This document shows positions 1-5,908 of a DNA stretch of 8,001 nucleotides, in pieces. Under the pieces are notes generated by a model, which was given only the letters and a program-made list of their open reading frames with translations, was not told where the DNA came from and ran no database searches. The stretch comes from an uncultured Clostridia bacterium (lineage in GTDB: Bacteria; Bacillota; Clostridia; Oscillospirales; Acutalibacteraceae). The position numbers were made by a program, and so were the translations under genes. Position 1 is the stretch's first letter. Each line of letters starts with the position of its first letter. Where the stretch lies: NCBI GenBank assembly GCA_937901145.1, contig CALCHE010000108.1, positions 1-8,001 of the forward strand. Reading direction: 5' to 3'.

Positions 1-11
1 CAGGAGTATAT

Positions 12-668
12 ATGGGAAGTCTGGACTTTTGCTGTAAACCTACCTTCAATAACATTTCCGAAGAAAAAAGAAATAAGATTCTTTCCGTGGCCATTAATGA
101 ATTCGCCTGTAACGGCTTCGAAAATGCGAACATCAATACCATAGCCAAAAAGGCTCAGGTCAGTGTCGGCTCACTTTATAAGTATTTCGACACAAAGACA
201 GATCTGTTCCTTACCAGTGTCAATTACGGCATACAGAATTTAGAGGCGGTTATGGAGGAGGTTATCGTCAGCGATGTCCCTATAATGGAAAAGTTTGAAA
301 GGCTTATCCGTATCGCTATCGAATCCTCACGAAGAGATAATATTCTCATTAAGCTTTATAACATAGTCACCAGTCAGACGAATTCAGCCGTGGCCAAAAC
401 TATAGCCACACAGATGGAAGGTATTACCTGCGAGGCTTACAAAAGAGTTATAGCAGACGGTCAGGTACAGGGTGAAATCCGAAAGGATATAGATCCGGGT
501 ATGGCGGCTTATCTGGTCGATAACATACTGATGAATATTCAGTTTACTTACGCCTGTGACTACTATAAGGAACGCTTTAAAATCTATTCAGGTGATGACA
601 TTTTCGAAAAGGATGAAGATGTTATCGCGAATATTCTTCGCTTTGTAAAAGCGGCATTAAAATCGTAA
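12..668 (+). CDS. TetR/AcrR-family transcriptional regulator
   Basis: A 218-residue one-component repressor-type protein. The N-terminal DNA-binding domain is visible: a first helix (about residues 18-34, EEKRNKILSVAINEFACNGF) leads into the helix-turn-helix at about 39-60, with the family-typical run INTIAKKAQVSVGSLYKYF and then the KTDLF segment. The remaining residues form the variable helical ligand-binding and dimerisation domain, so the inducer cannot be read. The length is normal for the family. The ATG is preceded by AGGAG at 2-6 with a 5-nt spacer, which supports this start. Only 11 bases lie upstream, so its promoter and operator are outside the window. A gap of 24 nt to the following sugar kinase on the same strand indicates one transcript, and the kinase operon is its most likely target. 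That regulatory link is inference; the family call is secure. Confidence 0.93.
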   Translation: MGSLDFCCKPTFNNISEEKRNKILSVAINEFACNGFENANINTIAKKAQVSVGSLYKYFDTKTDLFLTSVNYGIQNLEAVMEEVIVSDVPIMEKFERLIRIAIESSRRDNILIKLYNIVTSQTNSAVAKTIATQMEGITCEAYKRVIADGQVQGEIRKDIDPGMAAYLVDNILMNIQFTYACDYYKERFKIYSGDDIFEKDEDVIANILRFVKAALKS

Positions 669-692
669 ATAATTCCCGAAAGGATGTAAAAT

Positions 693-2285
693 ATGAAATA
701 CGCACTCGCTTACGACATCGGCACCACAGGTGTAAAAACCTGTCTTTTTGAAATCGGTGACACTATCAAACTTTTAGCTGACGCCAATGAGGGCTACGAG
801 CTTTACATTATGCCTGACGGCGGTGCAGAGCAGGATCCCGACGAATGGTGGGAGGCTATGAAAAATACCACCAAGGCAGTTTTCTCTAAAACAGACATAA
901 AGCCCGAACAGGTGGACGGTATTTCCTTCTGCTCACAGGCACAGGGTCTTGTCCTCGTGGATAAAGAGGGCAGACATATCCGCCGTGCCTTCAGCTATAT
1001 GGACCAGAGAGCCAGAAAGGAACAGAAGGAGCTTATGGACCACGGCTTCCTTCATCAGATTGCCGGTGCAAGCTTGCCCAAGCTTTTAGTTTCTCTTGCC
1101 AAAACAGGTGCCGTAGCCGCTTCCGTAAAGGACCCCGTTTTCAAATATAACTGGGTTAAAAATAACGAGTCCGACAGCTATGAAAAAATTTACAAATGGC
1201 TCGACGTTAAGGAAGCACTTATCGCGCGTATGACAGGTAAATTCGTTATGACTGAGGACTCCGCCTTCGGTACACTTCTTTTCGATATACATAAAAAGAA
1301 ATGGAGCCCCGAGGTTTGTAAGATTCTCCATGTAAATATGGATCACCTTCCCGAAATTATCAAGTCAACTGATGCTGTAGGCGGTCTTACAGCCAAGGCA
1401 GCCGAAGAGTTAGGTCTCGCAGAGGGCACACTCGTATTCGGTGGTGGTATGGACGCTTCTCTCATCGGTGTAGGTGCAGGTGCTGTTAATAATAACGAAA
1501 CTCACGTTTATATGGGTACATCAGGCTGGGTTTCTACTGTAGTTGACAAAAGTATCGTTGACGCTTCCGCTATGATTGCCGCAGTAGTAGGCGCCCGTCC
1601 CGGCTATTACAACTACTTTGCAGAGCTTGAGACTGCAGGTAAGTGCCTCGAATGGGTTAAAAATCACCTTGCTCTCGACGAAATCGGTATCTATCTTAAA
1701 AAGACAGATGTAGCCGAAGATATGGAAAGCAAATTCACTAACCTTTATCAGTATCTTTCATCTGTTATTGAGAAGGTTCCCGCAGGCTCAAACGGTGTAA
1801 TGTTCACTCCCTGGCTTCACGGTAACCGTTGCCCCTTTGAGGATCCCAACTCCAGAGGTATGTTCTTTAACCTGAGCATCGAAACAGGTAAAAGTGAAAT
1901 GATCCGTGCCGTGGTAGAGGGTGTATGTATGCATATGCGTTGGATGCTCGAAACTCACGAAAAGAAGACAAAGACCTCAAATGTTATCCGCTTCGTAGGC
2001 GGAGGTGCACTTAACGACTCCACCAGTCAGATCTTAGCTGACATCACAGGCAGAGTGGTCGAAACCGTGCCCAGTCCTCAGAATGTAGGTGCTGTAGGTG
2101 CCGCTATCGTAGTAGCAGTAGGCCTCGGCGTTATCGACGGCATCGGCAAAGCTAACCTTCTTATCGACGCTGAAAAGAGATTTACTCCCAATAAGATAAA
2201 CAAGCCTGTTTACGATAAGATGTTCGCAGCTTACAAAGAGCTTTATCCCGCAAACAAAAAAGTATTCAAAATGCTTAACGGCTAA
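693..2285 (+). CDS. FGGY-family carbohydrate kinase (xylulokinase-like)
   Basis: A 530-residue cytoplasmic kinase that should phosphorylate a sugar or polyol with ATP. The N-terminal FGGY domain opens with the phosphate-binding motif DIGTTGVKT (8-16). MDQRA at 103-107 matches the conserved DQR region of xylulokinases. GGGMDAS at 250-256 holds the predicted catalytic base D254. In the C-terminal domain MGTSGWV (274-280) and FVGGGALNDSTSQILAD (434-450) are the ATP-binding signatures. Length is slightly above the usual 480-510. The substrate loop reads FCSQAQG (79-85), where E. coli XylB has SGQMHG, so the sugar need not be xylulose. The start has AAAGGATG just upstream. It follows the TetR gene by 24 nt and ends before an intrinsic terminator, forming a two-gene operon. 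Family is certain; the substrate is unknown. Confidence 0.93.
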   Translation: MKYALAYDIGTTGVKTCLFEIGDTIKLLADANEGYELYIMPDGGAEQDPDEWWEAMKNTTKAVFSKTDIKPEQVDGISFCSQAQGLVLVDKEGRHIRRAFSYMDQRARKEQKELMDHGFLHQIAGASLPKLLVSLAKTGAVAASVKDPVFKYNWVKNNESDSYEKIYKWLDVKEALIARMTGKFVMTEDSAFGTLLFDIHKKKWSPEVCKILHVNMDHLPEIIKSTDAVGGLTAKAAEELGLAEGTLVFGGGMDASLIGVGAGAVNNNETHVYMGTSGWVSTVVDKSIVDASAMIAAVVGARPGYYNYFAELETAGKCLEWVKNHLALDEIGIYLKKTDVAEDMESKFTNLYQYLSSVIEKVPAGSNGVMFTPWLHGNRCPFEDPNSRGMFFNLSIETGKSEMIRAVVEGVCMHMRWMLETHEKKTKTSNVIRFVGGGALNDSTSQILADITGRVVETVPSPQNVGAVGAAIVVAVGLGVIDGIGKANLLIDAEKRFTPNKINKPVYDKMFAAYKELYPANKKVFKMLNG

Positions 2286-2289
2286 AATA

Positions 2290-2321
2290 AAAGGGGGCTT
2301 CACAAGCCCCTTTTAACTTTT
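2290..2321 (+). terminator. Rho-independent terminator after the FGGY kinase
   Basis: GGGGCTT (2294-2300), loop CAC, AAGCCCC (2304-2310), extended by one G-T and three A-T pairs to 2290-2314, followed by a T-rich tail (TTTTAACTTTT). It begins 5 nt after the kinase stop codon. The tail runs almost directly into the ribosome binding site of the next gene at 2324, leaving no space for a separate promoter between them. Confidence 0.85.
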
Positions 2322-2336
2322 ACAGGTGGTGAAATA

Positions 2337-3017
2337 ATGACAGATAAAACCAGAGCTGAAAGAGAAGTGAGAGAGTTCGCATCATTTCTTAATAACTGTG
2401 ACCCTGAAAGAGTGAAACAGCAGTCTGATGATTTTATGAAGCTGATGACCTATTATCGCTGTGCCATAATGGAAATCGAAACCAAGTTCAATGTTCTCAA
2501 TGCCGAATATTCCCTCGAGCACGACAGAAATCCTATCAGCAGTATTAAATCAAGACTCAAGCAGTTTTCGAGCATAAAAGAAAAGCTCGAAAGGAAAGCT
2601 CTTCCCTTTTCTCTGGAAGCCATAGAAGAAAACCTTAACGATATAGCGGGTGTCCGTGTAATCTGTTCCTTCCCGGGTGATGTTTATTCCCTGGTCGATG
2701 CATTTCTTAAGCAGGACGACATAACCCTTATCGAAATGAAGGACTACATAAAAAATCCCAAACCTAACGGATACCGCAGTCTGCATCTCATTATCTCTAT
2801 TCCCATTTTTCTCGCCCACGAAAAGAGAAATATGAAGGTAGAGGTACAGCTCAGAACTATCGCTATGGATTTCTGGGCGAGTCTGGAGCATCAGATGAAA
2901 TACAAAAAAGATAATGAATTCACTCCCGAAATGGAAAGGGAGCTCAGCGACTGCGCCAAGATAAGCGCCGACCTTGATGAAAGAATGGACAGGCTGAGAG
3001 AGGATACCCTCGGATAA
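2337..3017 (+). CDS. relQ: Small alarmone synthetase, GTP pyrophosphokinase (RelQ/YjbM-type)
   Basis: A 226-residue single-domain RelA/SpoT synthetase. The family transfers pyrophosphate from ATP to GTP or GDP, making (p)ppGpp in the cytoplasm for the stringent response. Visible motifs: a basic nucleotide-binding stretch SRLKQFSSIKEKLERK (about 71-86), DIAGVRVICSF (about 102-112), KDYIKNPKPNGYRSLHL (about 135-151), and VEVQLRTIAMDFWASLEHQ (about 168-186), whose Glu and Arg belong to the active site. There is no HD hydrolase, TGS or ACT domain, so this is a stand-alone synthetase of the length of B. subtilis SAS1. The C-terminal helix (SADLDERMDRLRED) resembles the RelQ tetramerisation tail. 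Start chosen from AGGTGGTGA at 2324-2332, 4 nt before the ATG. A terminator follows. The RelQ subtype, rather than RelP, is inferred from overall resemblance. Confidence 0.9.
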   Translation: MTDKTRAEREVREFASFLNNCDPERVKQQSDDFMKLMTYYRCAIMEIETKFNVLNAEYSLEHDRNPISSIKSRLKQFSSIKEKLERKALPFSLEAIEENLNDIAGVRVICSFPGDVYSLVDAFLKQDDITLIEMKDYIKNPKPNGYRSLHLIISIPIFLAHEKRNMKVEVQLRTIAMDFWASLEHQMKYKKDNEFTPEMERELSDCAKISADLDERMDRLREDTLG

Positions 3018-3023
3018 AACAGC

Positions 3024-3060
3024 AAAGACAGGTTTTCCGTTACGGTTAACCTGTCTTTTA
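3024..3060 (+). terminator. Rho-independent terminator after the alarmone synthetase gene
   Basis: An 11-bp perfect stem, AAAGACAGGTT (3024-3034) with AACCTGTCTTT (3048-3058), around a 13-nt loop that itself contains CCG/CGG. The 3' side ends in TTTT. It begins 6 nt after the stop codon of the synthetase gene and closes the plus-strand transcription unit. Confidence 0.8.
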
Positions 3061-3090
3061 ATATTCACATTGTAAGGGTGACGATTTTTT

Positions 3091-3115
3091 GTAGGGAACG
3101 GTCTTGACCGTTCCG
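3091..3115 (+). repeat. GTAGGG palindromic repeat, copy 1
   Basis: A 25-nt unit that starts GTAGGG and ends CCG. It holds a 9-bp perfect inverted repeat, GGAACGGTC (3095-3103) and GACCGTTCC (3106-3114), with TT at the centre. A run of six T precedes it. It shares its ends, centre and length with the copy at 3303-3327, but most of the arm bases differ. Confidence 0.75.
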
Positions 3116-3141
3116 CACGGGATTATATAAAATTCGTTTTG

Positions 3142-3246
3142 CCTCTCCTGAAAGGTAATTCCCCTAACAGGGGAATTGTCACGAAGTGAGAAAAGGGTGC
3201 CGGTCTCCCGGAGGGAAAGGTGGCAGCCGTCAGGCTGACGGAGAGG
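3142..3246. repeat. 105-bp element bounded by CCTCTCC inverted repeats
   Basis: The ends are perfect 7-bp inverted repeats, CCTCTCC (3142-3148) and GGAGAGG (3240-3246). Inside are several local hairpins: AATTCCCC/GGGGAATT (3157-3164 with 3170-3177), TCAC/GTGA (3179-3182 with 3186-3189), and CCGTCA/TGACGG (3227-3232 with 3236-3241). No open reading frame of note lies within it. Its composition and look match dispersed non-coding repeats seen between genes in gut Clostridia, from memory of such genomes rather than a search. It may be a miniature mobile element or a structured RNA repeat; no flanking target duplication is clear. Confidence 0.6.
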
Positions 3247-3251
3247 TGTTA

Positions 3252-3277
3252 CGGCGGGGTGAGTCACCCCGCCCTAC
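3252..3277 (-). repeat. GTAGGG palindromic repeat, copy 2
   Basis: Read on the minus strand this 26-nt unit starts GTAGGG and ends CCG. The arms GGCGGGGTGA (3253-3262) and TCACCCCGCC (3264-3273) are a perfect 10-bp inverted repeat around one base. It lies 5 bases from the 105-bp element. No T-run follows on the minus strand, so it is a poor terminator in that direction. Confidence 0.7.
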
Positions 3278-3293
3278 GGTTTTAAGGTCGTGG

Positions 3294-3323
3294 AAATAAA
3301 AACGGACACGGCAAGCCGTGTCC
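3294..3323 (-). terminator. Probable rho-independent terminator for alaX, inside a GTAGGG repeat
   Basis: Read on the minus strand, GGACACGGC (3323-3315), loop TT, GCCGTGTCC (3312-3304), then G and TTTTT (3302-3298), A, TTT. It lies about 30 nt beyond the alaX stop codon. The hairpin is the stem of repeat copy 3. Confidence 0.65.
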
Positions 3324-3327
3324 CTAC
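3303..3327 (-). repeat. GTAGGG palindromic repeat, copy 3
   Basis: A 25-nt unit on the minus strand, GTAGGG then a 9-bp inverted repeat around TT, ending CCG. It has the same frame as copy 1 in the same length. Four of the seven variable arm positions differ from copy 1 and each change is matched on the opposite arm. Confidence 0.75.
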
Positions 3328-3352
3328 GAAAATGAAAAACTATGTTAATGAG

Positions 3353-4516
3353 TTAAACAGAGGTAAGAAACCCTCTTATCTCATCTTCCTCACCGCATAC
3401 TGTTCCCTGTACTATTCCGCTTCGTCCGCCGCCTCTGCCGCTGAATTTCTCATTCATAGCCTTTGCAAAGGGGAGAGGGTCGAGCTTATCACTTACCATA
3501 CAGTAGCGGTACTGTCCGTTTTCTCCACAGAAGCAGCACACGAATTCCTCAGCTTTTTCCATAAGTGAGAGTGCGAAATCCTGGAGCATCTTTCCCTCGA
3601 GTGAGGAATCGAAAATAACTATTCTCTTATCTGCCTTTACTGATGCAAGCTTAAGAGAAAGTATCTCTCTTTTCAGTCCCACGATTTCATAGTCGAGGGA
3701 CTCTTTTTCTTTTTTGATTCTTTCCACAGCCTGAGCAGTTTCCTTTTCCTTGGCTGACATAAGAACGCTGACGGAGTGGTTTTCGTCCAGCTTATGACGG
3801 ATGTCAGTGAGGGCTCTTTCACCGCAGAGGATGCTCACTCTCGTTCCGCCTTTGTATTTTTCGAAATTCGCTACCTCGACTATACCGATTTCACCTGTAT
3901 TTTTTACGTGAGGGGCACAGCAGGCGCAGATATCCACACCGGGAAACTCGACTAATCTCACCTGACCGTCGATTTCCTTTTTACTGCGGTAGTCGATAAG
4001 GGCGAGCTCCTCGTCCGAGGGGAAAGTAACCTTCACTTCTAAGTTATCCCATATGGCTTTGTTGACAAGTAATTCTACTTTACAGATATCCTCTTTTGTG
4101 AGCACTCCGTTAAAATCAAGGGTAACTACCTCACTTCCGAGGTGAAATCCTACGTTATCATAGCCGTAAAGAGAATGTACGATTCCCGAAAAAATATGCT
4201 CACCTGAATGTTGCTGCATGTCAGAAAAACGCTTTTTCCAGCATATTTCACCCTTTATTTCTTTTCCGATTGTGAAAAATTCAACGTTTTCCTCCGAGTT
4301 TTCCACAAAATGATAAATCTTTCCACGAATATTTTGTACATTTTCCACATTTGCTATTCCGAGTGTACCGATGTCTGAGGTCTGTCCTCCGCCTTCGGGG
4401 AAGAAAGCAGTGCGGTCCGTTTCGATATAAAGAACATCGTTTTCGCTGTAAAGGTTTGTAACTTTACAGGTGAATTTCTTTATGTAGCTGTCTGAGTCGT
4501 ATAATCTGTCTGTCAT
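3353..4516 (-). CDS. alaX: Alanyl-tRNA editing protein, AlaX-L type
   Basis: A 387-residue free-standing homologue of the editing half of alanyl-tRNA synthetase. The family hydrolyses Ser-tRNA(Ala), and in some members Gly-tRNA(Ala), in the cytoplasm. An OB/AlaRS-like N-terminal part carries FFPEGGGQ (38-45). The zinc-binding editing site is complete: HSGEH gives H103 and H107, and CCAPH gives C199 and H203. A coiled helix (about 255-290) links to a C-terminal DHHA1 domain ending in GRGGGRSGIVQG (360-371). No aminoacylation domain exists. The long size and DHHA1 domain place it with AlaX-L forms. The start is 19 nt after the DUF1015 stop, with AAGGA at 4531-4527 (spacer 10 nt, somewhat long), overlapping no other gene. 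It is probably translated from the DUF1015 message. Confidence 0.92.
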   Translation of the reverse strand: MTDRLYDSDSYIKKFTCKVTNLYSENDVLYIETDRTAFFPEGGGQTSDIGTLGIANVENVQNIRGKIYHFVENSEENVEFFTIGKEIKGEICWKKRFSDMQQHSGEHIFSGIVHSLYGYDNVGFHLGSEVVTLDFNGVLTKEDICKVELLVNKAIWDNLEVKVTFPSDEELALIDYRSKKEIDGQVRLVEFPGVDICACCAPHVKNTGEIGIVEVANFEKYKGGTRVSILCGERALTDIRHKLDENHSVSVLMSAKEKETAQAVERIKKEKESLDYEIVGLKREILSLKLASVKADKRIVIFDSSLEGKMLQDFALSLMEKAEEFVCCFCGENGQYRYCMVSDKLDPLPFAKAMNEKFSGRGGGRSGIVQGTVCGEEDEIRGFLTSV

Positions 4517-4535
4517 TTGTGATTTTTCCTTAATT

Positions 4536-5783
4536 TTATGATAACTTATGAATGAAAAGTCCGCTTAAAAGCTTCGGCTCGAACCAGGTCGATTTGGGAG
4601 GCATAACCTTACCTGCATCTGCGATGGCCATAAGGTCAGTAAGTGAGGTGGGATACATGGAGAATGCGATTACCATGTCATTTTCGCATCTTCTTTCCAG
4701 TTCCTTAAGGCCTCTTATTCCGCCTACGAAATCGATTCTTTTGTCCGTTCTCGGGTCTTCGATGCTGAAAATGGGGGTAATGCAGTTATTCTGCAGAATG
4801 GAAACGTCGAGTCCTTCTACGGGATCATCCGTATTGAAGGTACCTTCCTTTGCAGTGACCTTGTACCATTTTTTGCCGAGATACATACCAAAGGTGTGTT
4901 TTTTCTCGGGCTTGTACTGACCCTTACCTTCGAAGAGTTCCACGGTGAATTTCTCTGAAAGCTTAGCGATGAATTCCTCTTCACTGTAGTCATTCAGGTC
5001 CTTCATAACACGGTTATAGTCCATAATTTCCAGTTCGTCCTCGGGGAAAGCTACAGCAAGGAAGAAATTAAATTCTTCATTTCCCGTATAGTCAGGGTTT
5101 GCTTCTCTTCTTTTCTGACCTACCTTTACTGCGGAGGCGCAGCGGTGGTGACCGTCAGCGATATATAGATAGTCGATTTTACCGAACTCGGTACAGAGTG
5201 TGTCGGTGATTTTTTCGTCGTCGATAACCCACACGGTGTTTGTTATGCCGTCCTCGGTTACGAAATCGTAAACGGGAGCATTGTTCTCCTTAAAGGTGTT
5301 TACGATAGTGCTTATAGCTTCATTTTTACGGTAGGTGAGGAAGATGGGTCCTGTGTTAGCGTCACAGTAATCCACGTGGCGGATGCGGTCAGCTTCCTTG
5401 TCCGCGCGGGTGAATTCGTGCTTTTTGATGATGTTATTTATGTAATCGTCGATGGAAGCGCAGCCTACGATACCTGTCTGACTTCTGCCGTTCATAATCT
5501 GACGGTAAATGTAAAAGCAGGTTTTTTCCTCCTCAGCGCAGATGCCGTCTGCTACCAGTGAGTCAAGATTTTCCTTTGCCTTAAGATAAACTTTTTCGTC
5601 GTATATGTTTATGCTTTCGTCCAGATCGACCTCAGCCTTATCCACGTGAAGGAAGGAATAGGGGTTATCCTTTACCATTTCTCTTGCCTCATCGCTGTTC
5701 ATAACATCGTAGGGCAGAGCGGCTACCTTATGGGCATATTCGGGTTTTGGTCTTATTGCTCTGAATGATTTGAAAACTGCCAT
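4536..5783 (-). CDS. DUF1015 family protein (possible serine-linked kinase fold)
   Basis: A 415-residue soluble protein of the DUF1015 (COG4198) family, with no signal peptide or membrane segment. Recognisable family blocks: RAIRPKPEYAHKVAALPYDV (8-27), HEFTRADKEADRIRH (122-136), YIADGHHRCASA (207-218) and the C-terminal MPPKSTWFEPKLLSGLFIHKL (394-414). Length is normal. The DGHHR core resembles the GxxR-type nucleotide motif of the ParB/sulfiredoxin fold, a fold that includes free serine kinases (SerK, SbnI). Family members commonly neighbour serA and serC, from memory, so a role in serine metabolism is plausible but unproven. Start chosen from a strong AAAGGAG (5797-5791) with a 7-nt spacer. 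It is first in an operon with alaX and has a near-consensus promoter. Confidence 0.88.
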   Translation of the reverse strand: MAVFKSFRAIRPKPEYAHKVAALPYDVMNSDEAREMVKDNPYSFLHVDKAEVDLDESINIYDEKVYLKAKENLDSLVADGICAEEEKTCFYIYRQIMNGRSQTGIVGCASIDDYINNIIKKHEFTRADKEADRIRHVDYCDANTGPIFLTYRKNEAISTIVNTFKENNAPVYDFVTEDGITNTVWVIDDEKITDTLCTEFGKIDYLYIADGHHRCASAVKVGQKRREANPDYTGNEEFNFFLAVAFPEDELEIMDYNRVMKDLNDYSEEEFIAKLSEKFTVELFEGKGQYKPEKKHTFGMYLGKKWYKVTAKEGTFNTDDPVEGLDVSILQNNCITPIFSIEDPRTDKRIDFVGGIRGLKELERRCENDMVIAFSMYPTSLTDLMAIADAGKVMPPKSTWFEPKLLSGLFIHKLS

Positions 5784-5814
5784 GATTTTTCTCCTTTAAA
5801 TATAATATTAATTA

Positions 5815-5843
5815 ATTTTAACTGTTTTATATTTCTTTGTCAA
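5815..5843 (-). promoter_or_regulatory. Sigma-A promoter for the DUF1015-alaX operon
   Basis: On the minus strand, TTGACA (5843-5838), a 17-nt spacer, and TAAAAT (5820-5815). The -35 box is a perfect consensus. Expected transcription start is near 5808, giving a leader of about 25 nt that holds only the AAAGGAG ribosome binding site, too short for a riboswitch or T-box. Confidence 0.8.
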
Positions 5844-5846
5844 GGC

Positions 5847-5875
5847 TTGAAAAAGTTATAATACCGTGGTATACT
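5847..5875 (+). promoter_or_regulatory. Sigma-A promoter for the CDF-phosphatase operon
   Basis: TTGAAA (5847-5852), a 17-nt spacer, and TATACT (5870-5875). Expected transcription start is near 5882, about 27 nt before the proposed CDF start codon. The leader is too short for a metal riboswitch. The -35 box lies 3 bp from the -35 box of the divergent promoter. Confidence 0.75.
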
Positions 5876-5893
5876 GTAACAGATAATTTTAAA

Positions 5894-5901
5894 AGGGGGA
5901 G
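5894..5901 (+). promoter_or_regulatory. Ribosome binding site that fixes the CDF start at ATC
   Basis: AGGGGGAG is a strong Shine-Dalgarno sequence. Seven bases later lies ATC (5909-5911), in frame and exactly where homologous CDF proteins begin (x-SRKTPYVYLG). No ATG, GTG or TTG occurs in frame at usable spacing. A GTG at 5901 overlaps the site and is out of frame. Confidence 0.6.
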
Positions 5902-5908
5902 TGGTACT

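Larger units (their letters stand above)
3018..3352. other. Convergent intergenic region filled with palindromic repeats
   Basis: This 335-base gap lies between the converging alarmone synthetase and alaX genes. It contains the synthetase terminator, three GTAGGG palindromes, the 105-bp CCTCTCC element and the alaX terminator. No coding region is convincing here; an open frame crossing 3290-3568 starts inside the repeats and then lies antisense to alaX. Confidence 0.7.

Noticed and set aside
2550..3068. A 172-residue minus-strand open frame antisense to the alarmone synthetase
   Set aside because: It is a shadow of a gene with clear conserved motifs and shows no recognisable family features of its own.
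3091..3327. CRISPR array
   Set aside because: The repeats differ in sequence and orientation, are each self-palindromic, and the distances between them are irregular.
3290..3568. A 92-residue plus-strand open frame starting inside the repeats
   Set aside because: Its first part is palindrome sequence and the rest is antisense to the well-supported alaX C-terminus; no ribosome binding site and no recognisable domain.
4552..4920. A plus-strand open frame antisense to the DUF1015 C-terminus
   Set aside because: The opposite strand encodes the conserved MPPKSTWFEPKL block; this frame has no ribosome binding site and no family resemblance.
5837..5908. A longer CDF protein starting at TTG 5837
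   Set aside because: The codon lies upstream of the CDF promoter and inside the -35 box of the divergent promoter, has no ribosome binding site, and the extra 24 residues do not resemble CDF N-termini.
5876..5908. Manganese (yybP-ykoY) riboswitch ahead of the CDF gene
   Set aside because: The predicted leader is only about 27 nt, far too short for that or any other known riboswitch.
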